The notes beneath the pieces were generated by a model, which saw nothing but the letters and a program-made list of their open reading frames with translations, was not told the origin of the DNA and searched no databases. From Candidatus Peregrinibacteria bacterium (lineage in GTDB: Bacteria; Patescibacteriota; Gracilibacteria; UBA1369; UBA12473), in assembly GCA_018659585.1 (NCBI GenBank), contig JABJMC010000006.1:1-64000 (forward strand): DNA of 64,000 bases, given 5' to 3'. Shown here piece by piece: positions 40,707 to 48,817 of the stretch (position 1 is its first letter; the number at the start of each line of letters is the position of its first letter). Position numbers and translations under genes: made by a program.

Positions 40707-42281
40707 GTGAGTGAACGCACACAACCTAAACGGGCCTTGGTCAGCGTGGCTGACAAAACTGAGTTAGTAGATTTTTGTCGTGCTCTAGCCGAAGAATTCG
40801 GAGTTGAATTAATTTCAACCGGCGGCACAGCCAAACTTCTTCAAGAAAACAACATCCCAGTTCGAGAAGTATCAGACTTAACCGGCTTCCCAGAAATTTT
40901 TGGAGGTCGTGTAAAAACCCTCCACCCAAAAGTTCACGGCGGTATACTTATGCGCCGCAATAATGGTGATGACAAAAAAGAAGCTGAAGAGCACAGTATC
41001 CCAGAAATCGACATGGTTGTGACCAACCTCTATCCATTCAAACAAACCATTAGTAAGGAAGGCGTTACCGAAGAAGAAGCTGTCGAAGAAATTGATATTG
41101 GAGGAGTAACTTTACTCCGGGCTGCAGCTAAAAACTTTAAAGATGTTGCCATAGTTACGGCGATTCGTGATTACACCCCTCTTTTAGACGAAATGCGTCA
41201 CGAAGGAGGAATTTCTTTTCAAACTCGTCGCAATCTATCTATTAAGGCTTTTGAAAAAACTTGTGATTACGATAAATCTATTTCTGAGTATTTCAAAAAC
41301 AAGGGCGAAACAGTTGAATTGCTAGATCTCCACTACGAAAAATCAATGAAACTTCGCTACGGAGAAAACCCACATCAACGAGCGGTGTTTTTCAAAGATC
41401 CCAACAATCATTATCCAAATGTTACCAACGCCAAAACCATTCAAGCGAATAAGGAAATTTCGTTTAACAATATTCTAGACGGTGATGCGGCTATTAAAAT
41501 CGTAACTGATTTTGCCAGGCCAACCGTGGCTGTTATGAAACACACTAACCCGTGTGGAGTAGCCACAGCGCAGGATATTGATACTGCTTTTGAAACTGCT
41601 TACAACGTGGATCCCATGTCTGCTTTTGGATGTGTGATTGGGATGAATCGAACCTGTACAACCAAGATTGCGCAGTATATTGCTGATAATAAATTATTTG
41701 TAGAATTAATTACCGCCCCAGACTTTGAAGAGGGGGCACTCGAAATTTTCCGAAAACGCAAAAACCTTCGTTTACTTGCGACTGGAAAACTTCGCCTTAA
41801 TCCCAACCAACGCGACATTAAAACCGTGGCTGGAGGAATGCTCGTGCAGTACGCGGATCAACACGTGATTTCTAAGGACGACTTAAAAGTTGTTACCAAA
41901 ATCAAGCCAACCGACGAACAAATCAAGGCCATGATGTTTGCGCGTAAAGTTGTTAAACATGTTAAATCCAACTCAGTCGTCTTTGCCAAGGGAGAACCAG
42001 ACAAAGGAATCGAACGAATTGTAGCTATTGGTGCCGGACAAATGGCCCGTGTAGACGCTGTGTTTATTGCCACTCATAAAGGAGGCGATGACATCCAAGG
42101 CTCAGTGCTAGCTTCCGACGCTTTCTTTCCCTTCCCAGACGGAGTAGAAGAGGCGCACAAGGCTGGGGTAACTGCTATTATTCAACCTGGTGGCTCTATC
42201 CGCGACAAAGAAGTTATAAAACGTGCCGATGAGCTTGGAATTGCGATGGTCTTTACTGGCGTTAGATCGTTTAAACATTAA
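40707..42281 (+). CDS. purH: Bifunctional AICAR transformylase/IMP cyclohydrolase
   Basis: A 524-residue enzyme for the last two steps of IMP synthesis. The N-terminal MGS-like cyclohydrolase domain shows ALVSVADKTEL, ELISTGGTAKLL and GGRVKTLHPKVHGGIL. The transformylase domain shows MKLRYGENPHQRAVF, the catalytic MKHTNPCGVA and QPGGSIRDKEVI near the end. Length and motifs look intact, so 10-formyl-THF-dependent activity is expected. The start is a GTG 11 bases after yidD. Two purP genes 5-9 kb away encode an alternative formylation enzyme. Confidence 0.95.
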   Translation: MSERTQPKRALVSVADKTELVDFCRALAEEFGVELISTGGTAKLLQENNIPVREVSDLTGFPEIFGGRVKTLHPKVHGGILMRRNNGDDKKEAEEHSIPEIDMVVTNLYPFKQTISKEGVTEEEAVEEIDIGGVTLLRAAAKNFKDVAIVTAIRDYTPLLDEMRHEGGISFQTRRNLSIKAFEKTCDYDKSISEYFKNKGETVELLDLHYEKSMKLRYGENPHQRAVFFKDPNNHYPNVTNAKTIQANKEISFNNILDGDAAIKIVTDFARPTVAVMKHTNPCGVATAQDIDTAFETAYNVDPMSAFGCVIGMNRTCTTKIAQYIADNKLFVELITAPDFEEGALEIFRKRKNLRLLATGKLRLNPNQRDIKTVAGGMLVQYADQHVISKDDLKVVTKIKPTDEQIKAMMFARKVVKHVKSNSVVFAKGEPDKGIERIVAIGAGQMARVDAVFIATHKGGDDIQGSVLASDAFFPFPDGVEEAHKAGVTAIIQPGGSIRDKEVIKRADELGIAMVFTGVRSFKH

Positions 42282-42285
42282 ATAA

Positions 42286-42399
42286 TAGTCGCCTAACATA
42301 TTTTTGAAAAGCTGAAGATTTAGAAGGTAATATTTAAGGTTTAAGTTGTATAAAGGATAGATTTTGTGATAGAATAGTAATGTTTTAGTCGCCTAACAT
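42286..42399. repeat. 14-bp direct repeats 100 bp apart upstream of the fic gene
   Basis: TAGTCGCCTAACAT occurs exactly at 42286-42299 and 42386-42399. The copies bracket the fic promoter: one lies just past the purH stop and the other 6 bases before the fic GTG. They could be operator sites or the footprint of an insertion. Confidence 0.9.
42346..42375 (+). promoter_or_regulatory. Promoter of the fic gene
   Basis: TTGTAT (42346-42351) and TAGAAT (42370-42375) with an 18-base spacer, inside the interval bracketed by the 14-bp direct repeats. Confidence 0.5.
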
Positions 42400-42405
42400 T
42401 TTCAA

Positions 42406-43392
42406 GTGAAGTTTATCCGCGAGAAGCAAATTAGAGGAAAAACATATTTTTATTTTGAAATACCAATAAAAGTTAATAACGAAAGGGTCGTCTTGAGGAA
42501 GTATTTAGGAAAAGAATTGCCTAAAGATCTTCCTTTTGAAGAATTTGCGAAAGATATTGTTAAAAAAATCAATAATAATGAAATGGAATACTTTCAGCCC
42601 AAATCTATTCTTCCTATTGAGCAAGCAAGATTTTGGTATTACAGTCTTCATCAAGAAATAGCCAAAAGTGATCTCAAAAAATTTCGACTACTTTTTTCGG
42701 TGTTGTTTATTTTGAATTCTAATCGTGCCGAAGGGTCGCAAGTAACCAGAAAAGACATTGAAAAATTTATTCTTCGTAAAAGAAACCCCAAAACAAGTCT
42801 CGATATAGAGGTAGTAAATTCATTTAAGGCTCTAGAGTTTGCTTTTTCTGGTGAAATGAAGTGGAATCTTAAATCAATTAAGCATATTCACTCCTTATTA
42901 TTTGATCGTATAGCGCCTGAAATCGCAGGGAAGTTTAAAAAAAATGAGGTTATTATTGGGAATGAAACTACCACTCCAGCCAAGGACGTTCGGAAAGAAT
43001 TGAGCCAACTTCTTAAGTGGTTTAAGGATAACAAAAAGCACATCTATCCACCTAAATTGGCACTAGAATTTCACCATAAATTTGAGGCAATTCATCCTTT
43101 TGAAGATGGAAATGGCAGGGTTGGGCGCATCCTTTTTAATGCCTATTTAATTCAGATGGGGTACATGCCAACGATTTTCTTTAGTCAAAATCACCGGTCG
43201 TATTGTAATGCTATTTCTATGGCTCGAGATGGGCATTCTCTTAAATTGGCCCATTATTTTATTGGGCAAGTTAAAAAAACACGTCAAGCTGTAGAGGAGT
43301 ACAAAAAAGAAGGTTCTATCCAAGGCGGTTCACGCCAAATTGGACAATGGGCTATCGAGAGAGGTAAGATCCGATTAAATCCTAAGTTCTAA
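42406..43392 (+). CDS. Fic-domain protein (AMPylator-type), class II with inhibitory motif
   Basis: A 328-residue protein. The Fic active-site loop HPFEDGNGRVGR begins at His230 and is intact, so transfer of AMP to a protein hydroxyl (or removal of it) is expected. An N-terminal helix carries SNRAEG (Ser105-Gly110), matching the [S/T]xxxE[G/N] inhibitory motif placed before the Fic core as in class II enzymes; Glu109 would block ATP binding. The first 60 residues form a small basic beta-rich domain. Start is GTG. Targets are unknown; it could be a toxin-like regulator. Confidence 0.92.
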   Translation: MKFIREKQIRGKTYFYFEIPIKVNNERVVLRKYLGKELPKDLPFEEFAKDIVKKINNNEMEYFQPKSILPIEQARFWYYSLHQEIAKSDLKKFRLLFSVLFILNSNRAEGSQVTRKDIEKFILRKRNPKTSLDIEVVNSFKALEFAFSGEMKWNLKSIKHIHSLLFDRIAPEIAGKFKKNEVIIGNETTTPAKDVRKELSQLLKWFKDNKKHIYPPKLALEFHHKFEAIHPFEDGNGRVGRILFNAYLIQMGYMPTIFFSQNHRSYCNAISMARDGHSLKLAHYFIGQVKKTRQAVEEYKKEGSIQGGSRQIGQWAIERGKIRLNPKF

Positions 43393-43394
43393 GT

Positions 43395-44156
43395 ATGACC
43401 TTCCTCCAAGCCCTTCTTCTCGGAATAATTCAAGGCATTGCTGAATTTTTGCCAATTTCATCTTCTGGGCACCTGGTACTTTTCGAGTCAATTTTTGGTT
43501 TAGAAATTGAAACGCTTAAAGGATTTGATGTGGTGCTACACCTCGGAACTTTAGTCGCAATTGTGATTTATTTTTGGAATGATTTATGGGGGTTATTTAA
43601 AAACCGTCGTCTTCTTGGATATATTGTGTTGGCCACGATTCCGGCCGTGATTGTTGGTTTTACAATGGAGGATTGGTTGGATTATGTTTTTAGAGATCCC
43701 AAAATGGTATTACTCATGCTCGCGTTACTCGCAGTGTTTTTTGTAATTGCCGAAAAATATCCGCCCAAAAAAGAGCGCTGGCGCTTTACTTTGAAAAACA
43801 CTTTTTTAATGGGAATTGCGCAGGCTTGCGCTTTAATTCCGGGAATTTCTAGGTCTGGATCCGTGATTGGAACGGGTTTACTATTTGGACTTAAACGAGA
43901 AGAAGCCGCGCGATTTGCGTTTTTACTCGGGACTCCGGCGATTGCTGGGGCCTCATTACTTACTGGGATTCACGTGGTGCAGGGCGAAGCTCCTTTGCCA
44001 TCTTGGGATTTAGTAATAGTTGGATTTTTTGCTTCCGCGGTTGCGGGTTATTTAAGTGTGTCTTTTTTAATGAAATTTCTAAAAACACACAGTTTAAGAG
44101 TATTTTCAATTTATTTGGTGGTAGCGGCGGTTATAGGTATAATTGTCCTCAATTAG
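43395..44156 (+). CDS. uppP: Undecaprenyl-diphosphatase
   Basis: A 253-residue BacA/UppP-type membrane phosphatase that recycles undecaprenyl pyrophosphate for cell-wall and glycan synthesis. The signatures GIIQGIAEFLPISSSGHLVLFE and IPGISRSGSVIGTGLL are complete, with eight predicted helices. It starts 2 bases after the fic stop. Its product feeds the phosphoglycosyltransferase at 5141 and murG. Confidence 0.95.
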   Translation: MTFLQALLLGIIQGIAEFLPISSSGHLVLFESIFGLEIETLKGFDVVLHLGTLVAIVIYFWNDLWGLFKNRRLLGYIVLATIPAVIVGFTMEDWLDYVFRDPKMVLLMLALLAVFFVIAEKYPPKKERWRFTLKNTFLMGIAQACALIPGISRSGSVIGTGLLFGLKREEAARFAFLLGTPAIAGASLLTGIHVVQGEAPLPSWDLVIVGFFASAVAGYLSVSFLMKFLKTHSLRVFSIYLVVAAVIGIIVLN

Positions 44157-44173
44157 CCCCCACCCCTTAGTTA

Positions 44174-44557
44174 ATGGAATTCAAAGCCTCTGAATTCGAG
44201 AATGATATAGCGCGAAGTTATGACCATTTTGAGCGAGCCCATGGTGAAGACAAAAGATCGAAACAAGAACAAATTTTGTCGCGCATTAGATCCGCGGTGG
44301 CTGGGTTAGGAACTCAACAAGGGGACTGCCCTTTAACTATTTTGTCTGAGAAAATGGAGGGAGAGGAGGTGGTAGTTGAATTTGGCGGAGAAAATTGTGG
44401 GTCATTAGCCCTAATTATCAGAAGACTTTATCCATCCTGGGAATATAGTCCTGCGGAAGAAGGGCGAGGCCGTCATCAAGTTAGGCTTAATGTTAAAGCA
44501 ATTGCCGAAAAGGTTATCGCTCAAACCAGAAATAGAATTAGAGAGATCCCCGCTTAA
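44174..44557 (+). CDS. Hypothetical soluble protein of 127 residues
   Basis: Not recognised. A charged helical N-terminus is followed by ILSEKMEGEEVVVEFGGENCG (strand-turn-strand) and a basic helical C-terminus. No membrane helix or signal peptide. It sits 17 bases after uppP and just before the promoter of the lemA-htpX pair. Confidence 0.65.
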   Translation: MEFKASEFENDIARSYDHFERAHGEDKRSKQEQILSRIRSAVAGLGTQQGDCPLTILSEKMEGEEVVVEFGGENCGSLALIIRRLYPSWEYSPAEEGRGRHQVRLNVKAIAEKVIAQTRNRIREIPA

Positions 44558-44586
44558 TTGACGGATTTAAGGAACAGGCCTACAAT
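44558..44586 (+). promoter_or_regulatory. Promoter of lemA-htpX
   Basis: TTGACG (44558-44563), a 17-base spacer and TACAAT (44581-44586), starting directly after the preceding stop codon and about 30 bases before the lemA ATG. Confidence 0.75.
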
Positions 44587-44616
44587 TTAGATGCTTTTAT
44601 TTGTTAATAAAAAATT

Positions 44617-45336
44617 ATGGAAGAAGAAACCATAGACGTTACCACCGCACCAGTTGCTGATGCTATTCCACCAGTTGAGACTACTGCTATTAATGTTGAA
44701 CCAACCGAAGTTGTCGAAACTGTTGAAACTGTGGTTGAAACAACAGCCTCTGCTTCTAGTTTTGGAGTTGGTACAATTGTGCTAATTGTAGTTGGGGTTG
44801 TGCTGGCTTGGCTGGCTTTTACCTACAATAAATTGGTTCGCTTAAGAATGCGTGTTAAGGAGGCTTGGTCTGATATTGAAGTGCAATTAAAACGTCGTTA
44901 TAACCTTATTCCTAATCTGATCGAGACAGCCAAAGGTTACATGACTCACGAAAGAGAAACTCTAGAAAATGTGACCAAGGCTCGTACTGCGGCCATTGGA
45001 AATAATGGAACTCCAGCGGACCAAGGACAAACCGAAAACATGCTAGCTGGAGCTTTAAAAACTTTGTTTGCCGTATCTGAAAACTACCCAGATTTGAAAG
45101 CAAATCAGAACTTTTTAGAACTTCAACGTGAATTAACAGATACCGAAGACAAAATTCAAGCAGCCCGACGTTTTTATAATGGAAATGTTCGAGAAATGAA
45201 CACCAAGGTTCAACTTTTTCCTACTAATTTAGTGGCTGGAATGCTTGGATTTAAAGAAGCGGATTTCTTTGAAGTTGAAAATGAAGAAGAGCGCAAAAAT
45301 GTAAAAGTTAAATTTGACGACGATACTAAAAAATAA
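44617..45336 (+). CDS. lemA: LemA family protein
   Basis: A 239-residue LemA with an unusual extracytoplasmic Thr/Val/Glu-rich extension (about 45 residues) before the single membrane helix (47-67). The core is canonical: RMRVKEAWSDIEVQLKRRYN, LIPNLIETAKGYMTHE and LTDTEDKIQAARRFYNGNV. LemA is usually encoded beside the protease HtpX, as here, 2 bases apart. A second, divergent LemA-like gene is at 23022. Confidence 0.93.
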   Translation: MEEETIDVTTAPVADAIPPVETTAINVEPTEVVETVETVVETTASASSFGVGTIVLIVVGVVLAWLAFTYNKLVRLRMRVKEAWSDIEVQLKRRYNLIPNLIETAKGYMTHERETLENVTKARTAAIGNNGTPADQGQTENMLAGALKTLFAVSENYPDLKANQNFLELQRELTDTEDKIQAARRFYNGNVREMNTKVQLFPTNLVAGMLGFKEADFFEVENEEERKNVKVKFDDDTKK

Positions 45337-45338
45337 TC

Positions 45339-46241
45339 ATGTCGCTCGCTTATACTGAAATCGCCAGAAACAAAAGGCGGTCCTGGCTGCTGCTGTTTCT
45401 ATTTATAGGGCTTTTAATGGCTTTAGGTTTTTTTATGGGTGAATTTGCTACTGCTGGGGCTGGAGTAGAAGGCCTAATCATCTCGGCTGTAGTAGCTAGT
45501 ATTTGGGTGTTAATAACTGTTTATCAGGGCGGGAGAATAACTTTATCAGCCAGCGGCGCTAAACCAATTGAAAAGAGGGATAACCGGGAGCTTTATAATT
45601 TAGTAGAAAACTTGAGTATTGCCGCGGGACTCCCAACCCCGAAAATCTACGTCATCCAGTCCGCGGCCCTGAATGCCTTTGCTACCGGCAGAGATCCAAA
45701 TCATTCTGCTGTGGCCGTGACCACCGGTTTGATGGAAAAATTAGATAAAAGAGAATTAGAAGGAGTGATTGCGCATGAGCTTTCGCATATTGGAAATTTT
45801 GATACCCGTTTAATGATGATTGTGACGGCTTTGGCCGGAACAGTGATGATTATGGCGGATGTATTTTTGCGCTGGACTTTTTATAGACGCGGGGGAGGGG
45901 GGCGCCGGGATGGACGTTTGCAGTTGGCACTAATGGTCGTCGGCGTTTTGTTAATTATTTTTTCCCCAATTTTTGCCACGCTCATCAAGCTAGCCATCTC
46001 CCGAAAGCGCGAGTATCTCGCCGACGCGTCCGGCGCCCTTTTAACACGCTACCCCGAGGGCTTAGCCAGTGCTTTAGAAAAAATCTCCAGCGATCACACC
46101 CCAGCTCATTTCGCCACCAAAGGCACCGCTCATTTGTACATTTCCAATCCGTTAAAAGCCGGCACCTGGTCTAAATGGTTTTCCACTCATCCACCAGCTC
46201 AGAATAGAATCGCTAAGTTAAGAGAGATGAACTTGGGGTAA
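45339..46241 (+). CDS. htpX: HtpX-like membrane zinc metalloprotease
   Basis: A 300-residue M48 protease. Two membrane helices (about 15-60) precede the zinc site HELSHIGN (His146, Glu147, His150) and two further helices (about 155-220). REYLADASGA follows with the third ligand, then HPPAQNRIAKL. It degrades misfolded membrane proteins. It forms an operon with lemA. Confidence 0.94.
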   Translation: MSLAYTEIARNKRRSWLLLFLFIGLLMALGFFMGEFATAGAGVEGLIISAVVASIWVLITVYQGGRITLSASGAKPIEKRDNRELYNLVENLSIAAGLPTPKIYVIQSAALNAFATGRDPNHSAVAVTTGLMEKLDKRELEGVIAHELSHIGNFDTRLMMIVTALAGTVMIMADVFLRWTFYRRGGGGRRDGRLQLALMVVGVLLIIFSPIFATLIKLAISRKREYLADASGALLTRYPEGLASALEKISSDHTPAHFATKGTAHLYISNPLKAGTWSKWFSTHPPAQNRIAKLREMNLG

Positions 46242-46244
46242 AAC

Positions 46245-47153
46245 TTGACAAAAGTCAAAGCAGTGATAAGGTGCAAGCCTGTAAATTTTTTAGGAATGGG
46301 CTTAGAGGATCAATATCAGCAGCAATTTGAAAGCTCCAGGCAAGTAGCTGAGCAAGCCCTCGGAGAAGTATTTGATATAGACGATTTAATTCAGGGAGTT
46401 GAAAAAGAAGTTGATAACGTTTTTTGCCATGCCATGGCTGCTTTATCTCGTGGTGAAACGTCAGAGTATTGTCAGGCCGAAAATTGGGACCCTGCAGAAC
46501 TAGAAATTGCCAGAGAGTGTGCTGAAATAGCTGCTCGAAGCTTAGGAATAGATCACCCAGAGATCCTTGTCGCTATTCGTGAGATGGGATTTAATTATAC
46601 GCACCTATTGTTAAGAAATCATTTTCCTCAATTTGATCTCTCTCGTATTATTCAGCCTGATTGGGAGCAGGTGTATGCAACTTTTGATGGGATGATTACA
46701 CCTTGTTTGCGCGAAAGATGTCCTGAAACTTGTTGTGGTCAAAAGCCAGATGAGATAGATGGAGGGTTATTTAATTCATTATTAATTACGAGTCATGGAG
46801 AATTAGATGGTCAGCATTCATTGAGCCCCCCATTTAAAGAAATGGGAATCATTACAAGAACTAATTGGAGCAGTGGATTACCATTAATTAATCAACCTCT
46901 AACTCGTGTTAGTGGATGTAGAAATAAAAATGGTGCTTGTAAATTAGAAACCAGAAAACCTTTTGCTTGTCGTCTTTATCCGTTTCGGTTTGATTTAAAT
47001 AGACCATTGGAAGAAAACTGCCCTCAAGTTAAAGAAATAGCTTCTCACAAACCCACTAGAGAAAGGTTACGAGAAGTACGTCTCTTAACAGGACATTGGC
47101 CTCAAGATGATCAATGGGAAGCTCAAATAGATAAACTTCTAGAGGCAGCTTAA
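46245..47153 (+). CDS. Cys-cluster (YkgJ/UPF0153-like) protein
   Basis: A 302-residue protein. After a mostly helical N-terminal half come CLRERCPETCCG, CRNKNGACKLE and RKPFACRLYPFRFD, a pattern like the CxxxCxxCC zinc- or iron-binding family of unknown function. The frame opens at a TTG 3 bases after htpX. An ATG at 46296, preceded by AGGA, would give a protein 17 residues shorter. The C-terminus is charged and helical. Confidence 0.75.
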   Translation: MTKVKAVIRCKPVNFLGMGLEDQYQQQFESSRQVAEQALGEVFDIDDLIQGVEKEVDNVFCHAMAALSRGETSEYCQAENWDPAELEIARECAEIAARSLGIDHPEILVAIREMGFNYTHLLLRNHFPQFDLSRIIQPDWEQVYATFDGMITPCLRERCPETCCGQKPDEIDGGLFNSLLITSHGELDGQHSLSPPFKEMGIITRTNWSSGLPLINQPLTRVSGCRNKNGACKLETRKPFACRLYPFRFDLNRPLEENCPQVKEIASHKPTRERLREVRLLTGHWPQDDQWEAQIDKLLEAA

Positions 47154-47197
47154 GCTAAAATCCTCTCGACAAAAAGCCCCAATCTATGATATTTAAT

Positions 47198-47223
47198 AGC
47201 TAAATAAACTTATTTTTAGCTTT
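47198..47223 (+). terminator. Weak hairpin between the Cys-cluster gene and purP
   Basis: AGCTAAA (47198-47204) pairs with TTTAGCT (47215-47221), then TTCTT. It lies only about 13 bases before the purP ATG, so it could also affect translation of purP instead of ending transcription. Confidence 0.35.
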
Positions 47224-47233
47224 CTTCAAGAAA

Positions 47234-48256
47234 ATGACTTCTACAAACATACAAGACTACAAAATCGCCACCATGGGGAGCCACACCGCGCTTCAAATTC
47301 TCAAAGGAGCCAAAGATGAGGGCTTTCAGACCTTATGCGTGGTCACCCCAAAAACCCGTCCAGTCTACGAACACTACGGCATGGTCGATGAATTTATCGA
47401 AATCGATCACTACAAAAATTTTTGTGAAATCGAACAACAATTAATCGACAAAAACTGTATCGCCATTCCACACGGCTCATTTGTGAGTTATTTAGGCCAC
47501 GAATGTATGAAAAATTTAAAATGCATGCATTACGGAACTAAAGGCATCCTCGAATGGGAATCAGATCGTGCCATGGAACGTAAATGGCTCCTGAAAGCTG
47601 GCCTTAAATTGCCTAAGATTTTTAAATCACCAGAAGAAATTGATCGCGCCGTAATTATTAAATTCCACGGAGCCAAAGGCGGCTCTGGTTATTTTATTGC
47701 TAATAATCCCAAAGAATTTTACGAAGGGCTCGCAAAATACGGCCGCGATGATGATTATGTTATTCAGGAGTACATTGTGGGTGTGCCCATGTATGTTCAC
47801 TATTTCTACTCTCCTCTCACCAAAGAACTCGAAATCATGAGTTTTGATAAACGCTACGAATCAAACGCTGATTCTATTGGTCGAATTGCTGCTCGTGATC
47901 AATTAGCCGCAGATATTCAAACTAGTTACACCATTACTGGAAATATTCCATTGGTAGTTCGCGAATCACTACTACCAATGCTATATGAAATGGGTGAAAA
48001 CACGGTCAAAACTTCGCAAGATTTAGTTGGTAAGGGTCTTTTTGGTCCGTTCTGTCTCGAAGGGATTATGGATACGAATTTGAATTTTTATGTTTTTGAA
48101 ATTTCCGCTCGAATTGTGGCGGGGACAAACCCATTTATTAATGGGTCTCCTTATACTGCCCTCCGTTATGACGAGCCAATGTCTACTGGACGCCGCATGG
48201 CTCGTGATATTAAACAGGGTATTGAGAGCGGACAATTAGATAAAATACTTGGTTAA
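47234..48256 (+). CDS. purP: Formate-phosphoribosylaminoimidazolecarboxamide ligase, PurP family (copy 1)
   Basis: A 340-residue ATP-grasp enzyme of the archaeal PurP type, which formylates AICAR with formate and ATP instead of 10-formyl-THF. The opening KIATMGSHTALQILKGAKDEGF, then IAIPHGSFVSYLG, VIIKFHGAKGGSGYFI and the metal-site end VFEISARIVAGTNPFINGSPYT are characteristic. It is unusual in bacteria. It stands with an HD-domain gene and a second PurP-like gene in one tight plus-strand run. Confidence 0.9.
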   Translation: MTSTNIQDYKIATMGSHTALQILKGAKDEGFQTLCVVTPKTRPVYEHYGMVDEFIEIDHYKNFCEIEQQLIDKNCIAIPHGSFVSYLGHECMKNLKCMHYGTKGILEWESDRAMERKWLLKAGLKLPKIFKSPEEIDRAVIIKFHGAKGGSGYFIANNPKEFYEGLAKYGRDDDYVIQEYIVGVPMYVHYFYSPLTKELEIMSFDKRYESNADSIGRIAARDQLAADIQTSYTITGNIPLVVRESLLPMLYEMGENTVKTSQDLVGKGLFGPFCLEGIMDTNLNFYVFEISARIVAGTNPFINGSPYTALRYDEPMSTGRRMARDIKQGIESGQLDKILG

Positions 48257-48267
48257 CCTTTTTTCAA

Positions 48268-48804
48268 ATGAACTACGAAGAAGCGCACCAGATAATGGTC
48301 GACAACTTGAAAAACCCCAACATGCATAAACATTGCTATGCTGTCGAAGCAGCTATGCGAGCTTATGCCAAACATTTTGGTGAGGACGAAGAAACTTGGG
48401 CTGTGGCTGGGATTTTGCATGACTTTGATTATGAAAAATGGCCCGAAGAACACCCAGCCAAGGGCGAACCTCTTCTTAAAGAAATGAATGTCCCTGCTGA
48501 AATTATCCAAGCCATTCAAGAACATGGCTATATTCCGGCCGAATCACGAATGGGTAAGGCTTTAAAGGCGGTGGATCGATTAACTGGACTTATTACAGCC
48601 GTGGCTTTAGTTCGTCCGGATAAAAAATTAGAAACCGTTAAAATCAAATCTGTAAAAAAGAAAATGAAAGACAAAGGCTTTGCCGCCCAGATTGATCGTG
48701 AAGATCTCCGCGCTTGCGCCCAGGACCTTGGCGTCGAGTTTGAGGAACACGTTCAAATTGTTTTAGATGCAATGAAATCTATTTCTGATAAACTAGGATT
48801 ATAA
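48268..48804 (+). CDS. HD-domain predicted hydrolase
   Basis: A 178-residue HD-superfamily protein with metal-ligand pattern His20/His22, the doublet ILHDFDYE (His51-Asp52), a later EHGY (His86) and VDRLTGL (Asp near 98). The small single-domain form resembles predicted HDIG hydrolases acting on nucleotides or phosphate esters. It lies 11 bases after purP copy 1 and 13 bases before copy 2, so a role tied to purine nucleotides is plausible. Confidence 0.88.
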   Translation: MNYEEAHQIMVDNLKNPNMHKHCYAVEAAMRAYAKHFGEDEETWAVAGILHDFDYEKWPEEHPAKGEPLLKEMNVPAEIIQAIQEHGYIPAESRMGKALKAVDRLTGLITAVALVRPDKKLETVKIKSVKKKMKDKGFAAQIDREDLRACAQDLGVEFEEHVQIVLDAMKSISDKLGL

Positions 48805-48817
48805 TTAATTAAAATCT

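Noticed and set aside
46245-46272. TTGACA at 46245 as a -35 box for the Cys-cluster gene
   Set aside because: At 16-17 bases only TAAGGT or AAGGTG is found, a poor -10. The TTG may instead be the start codon, so I did not call a promoter.
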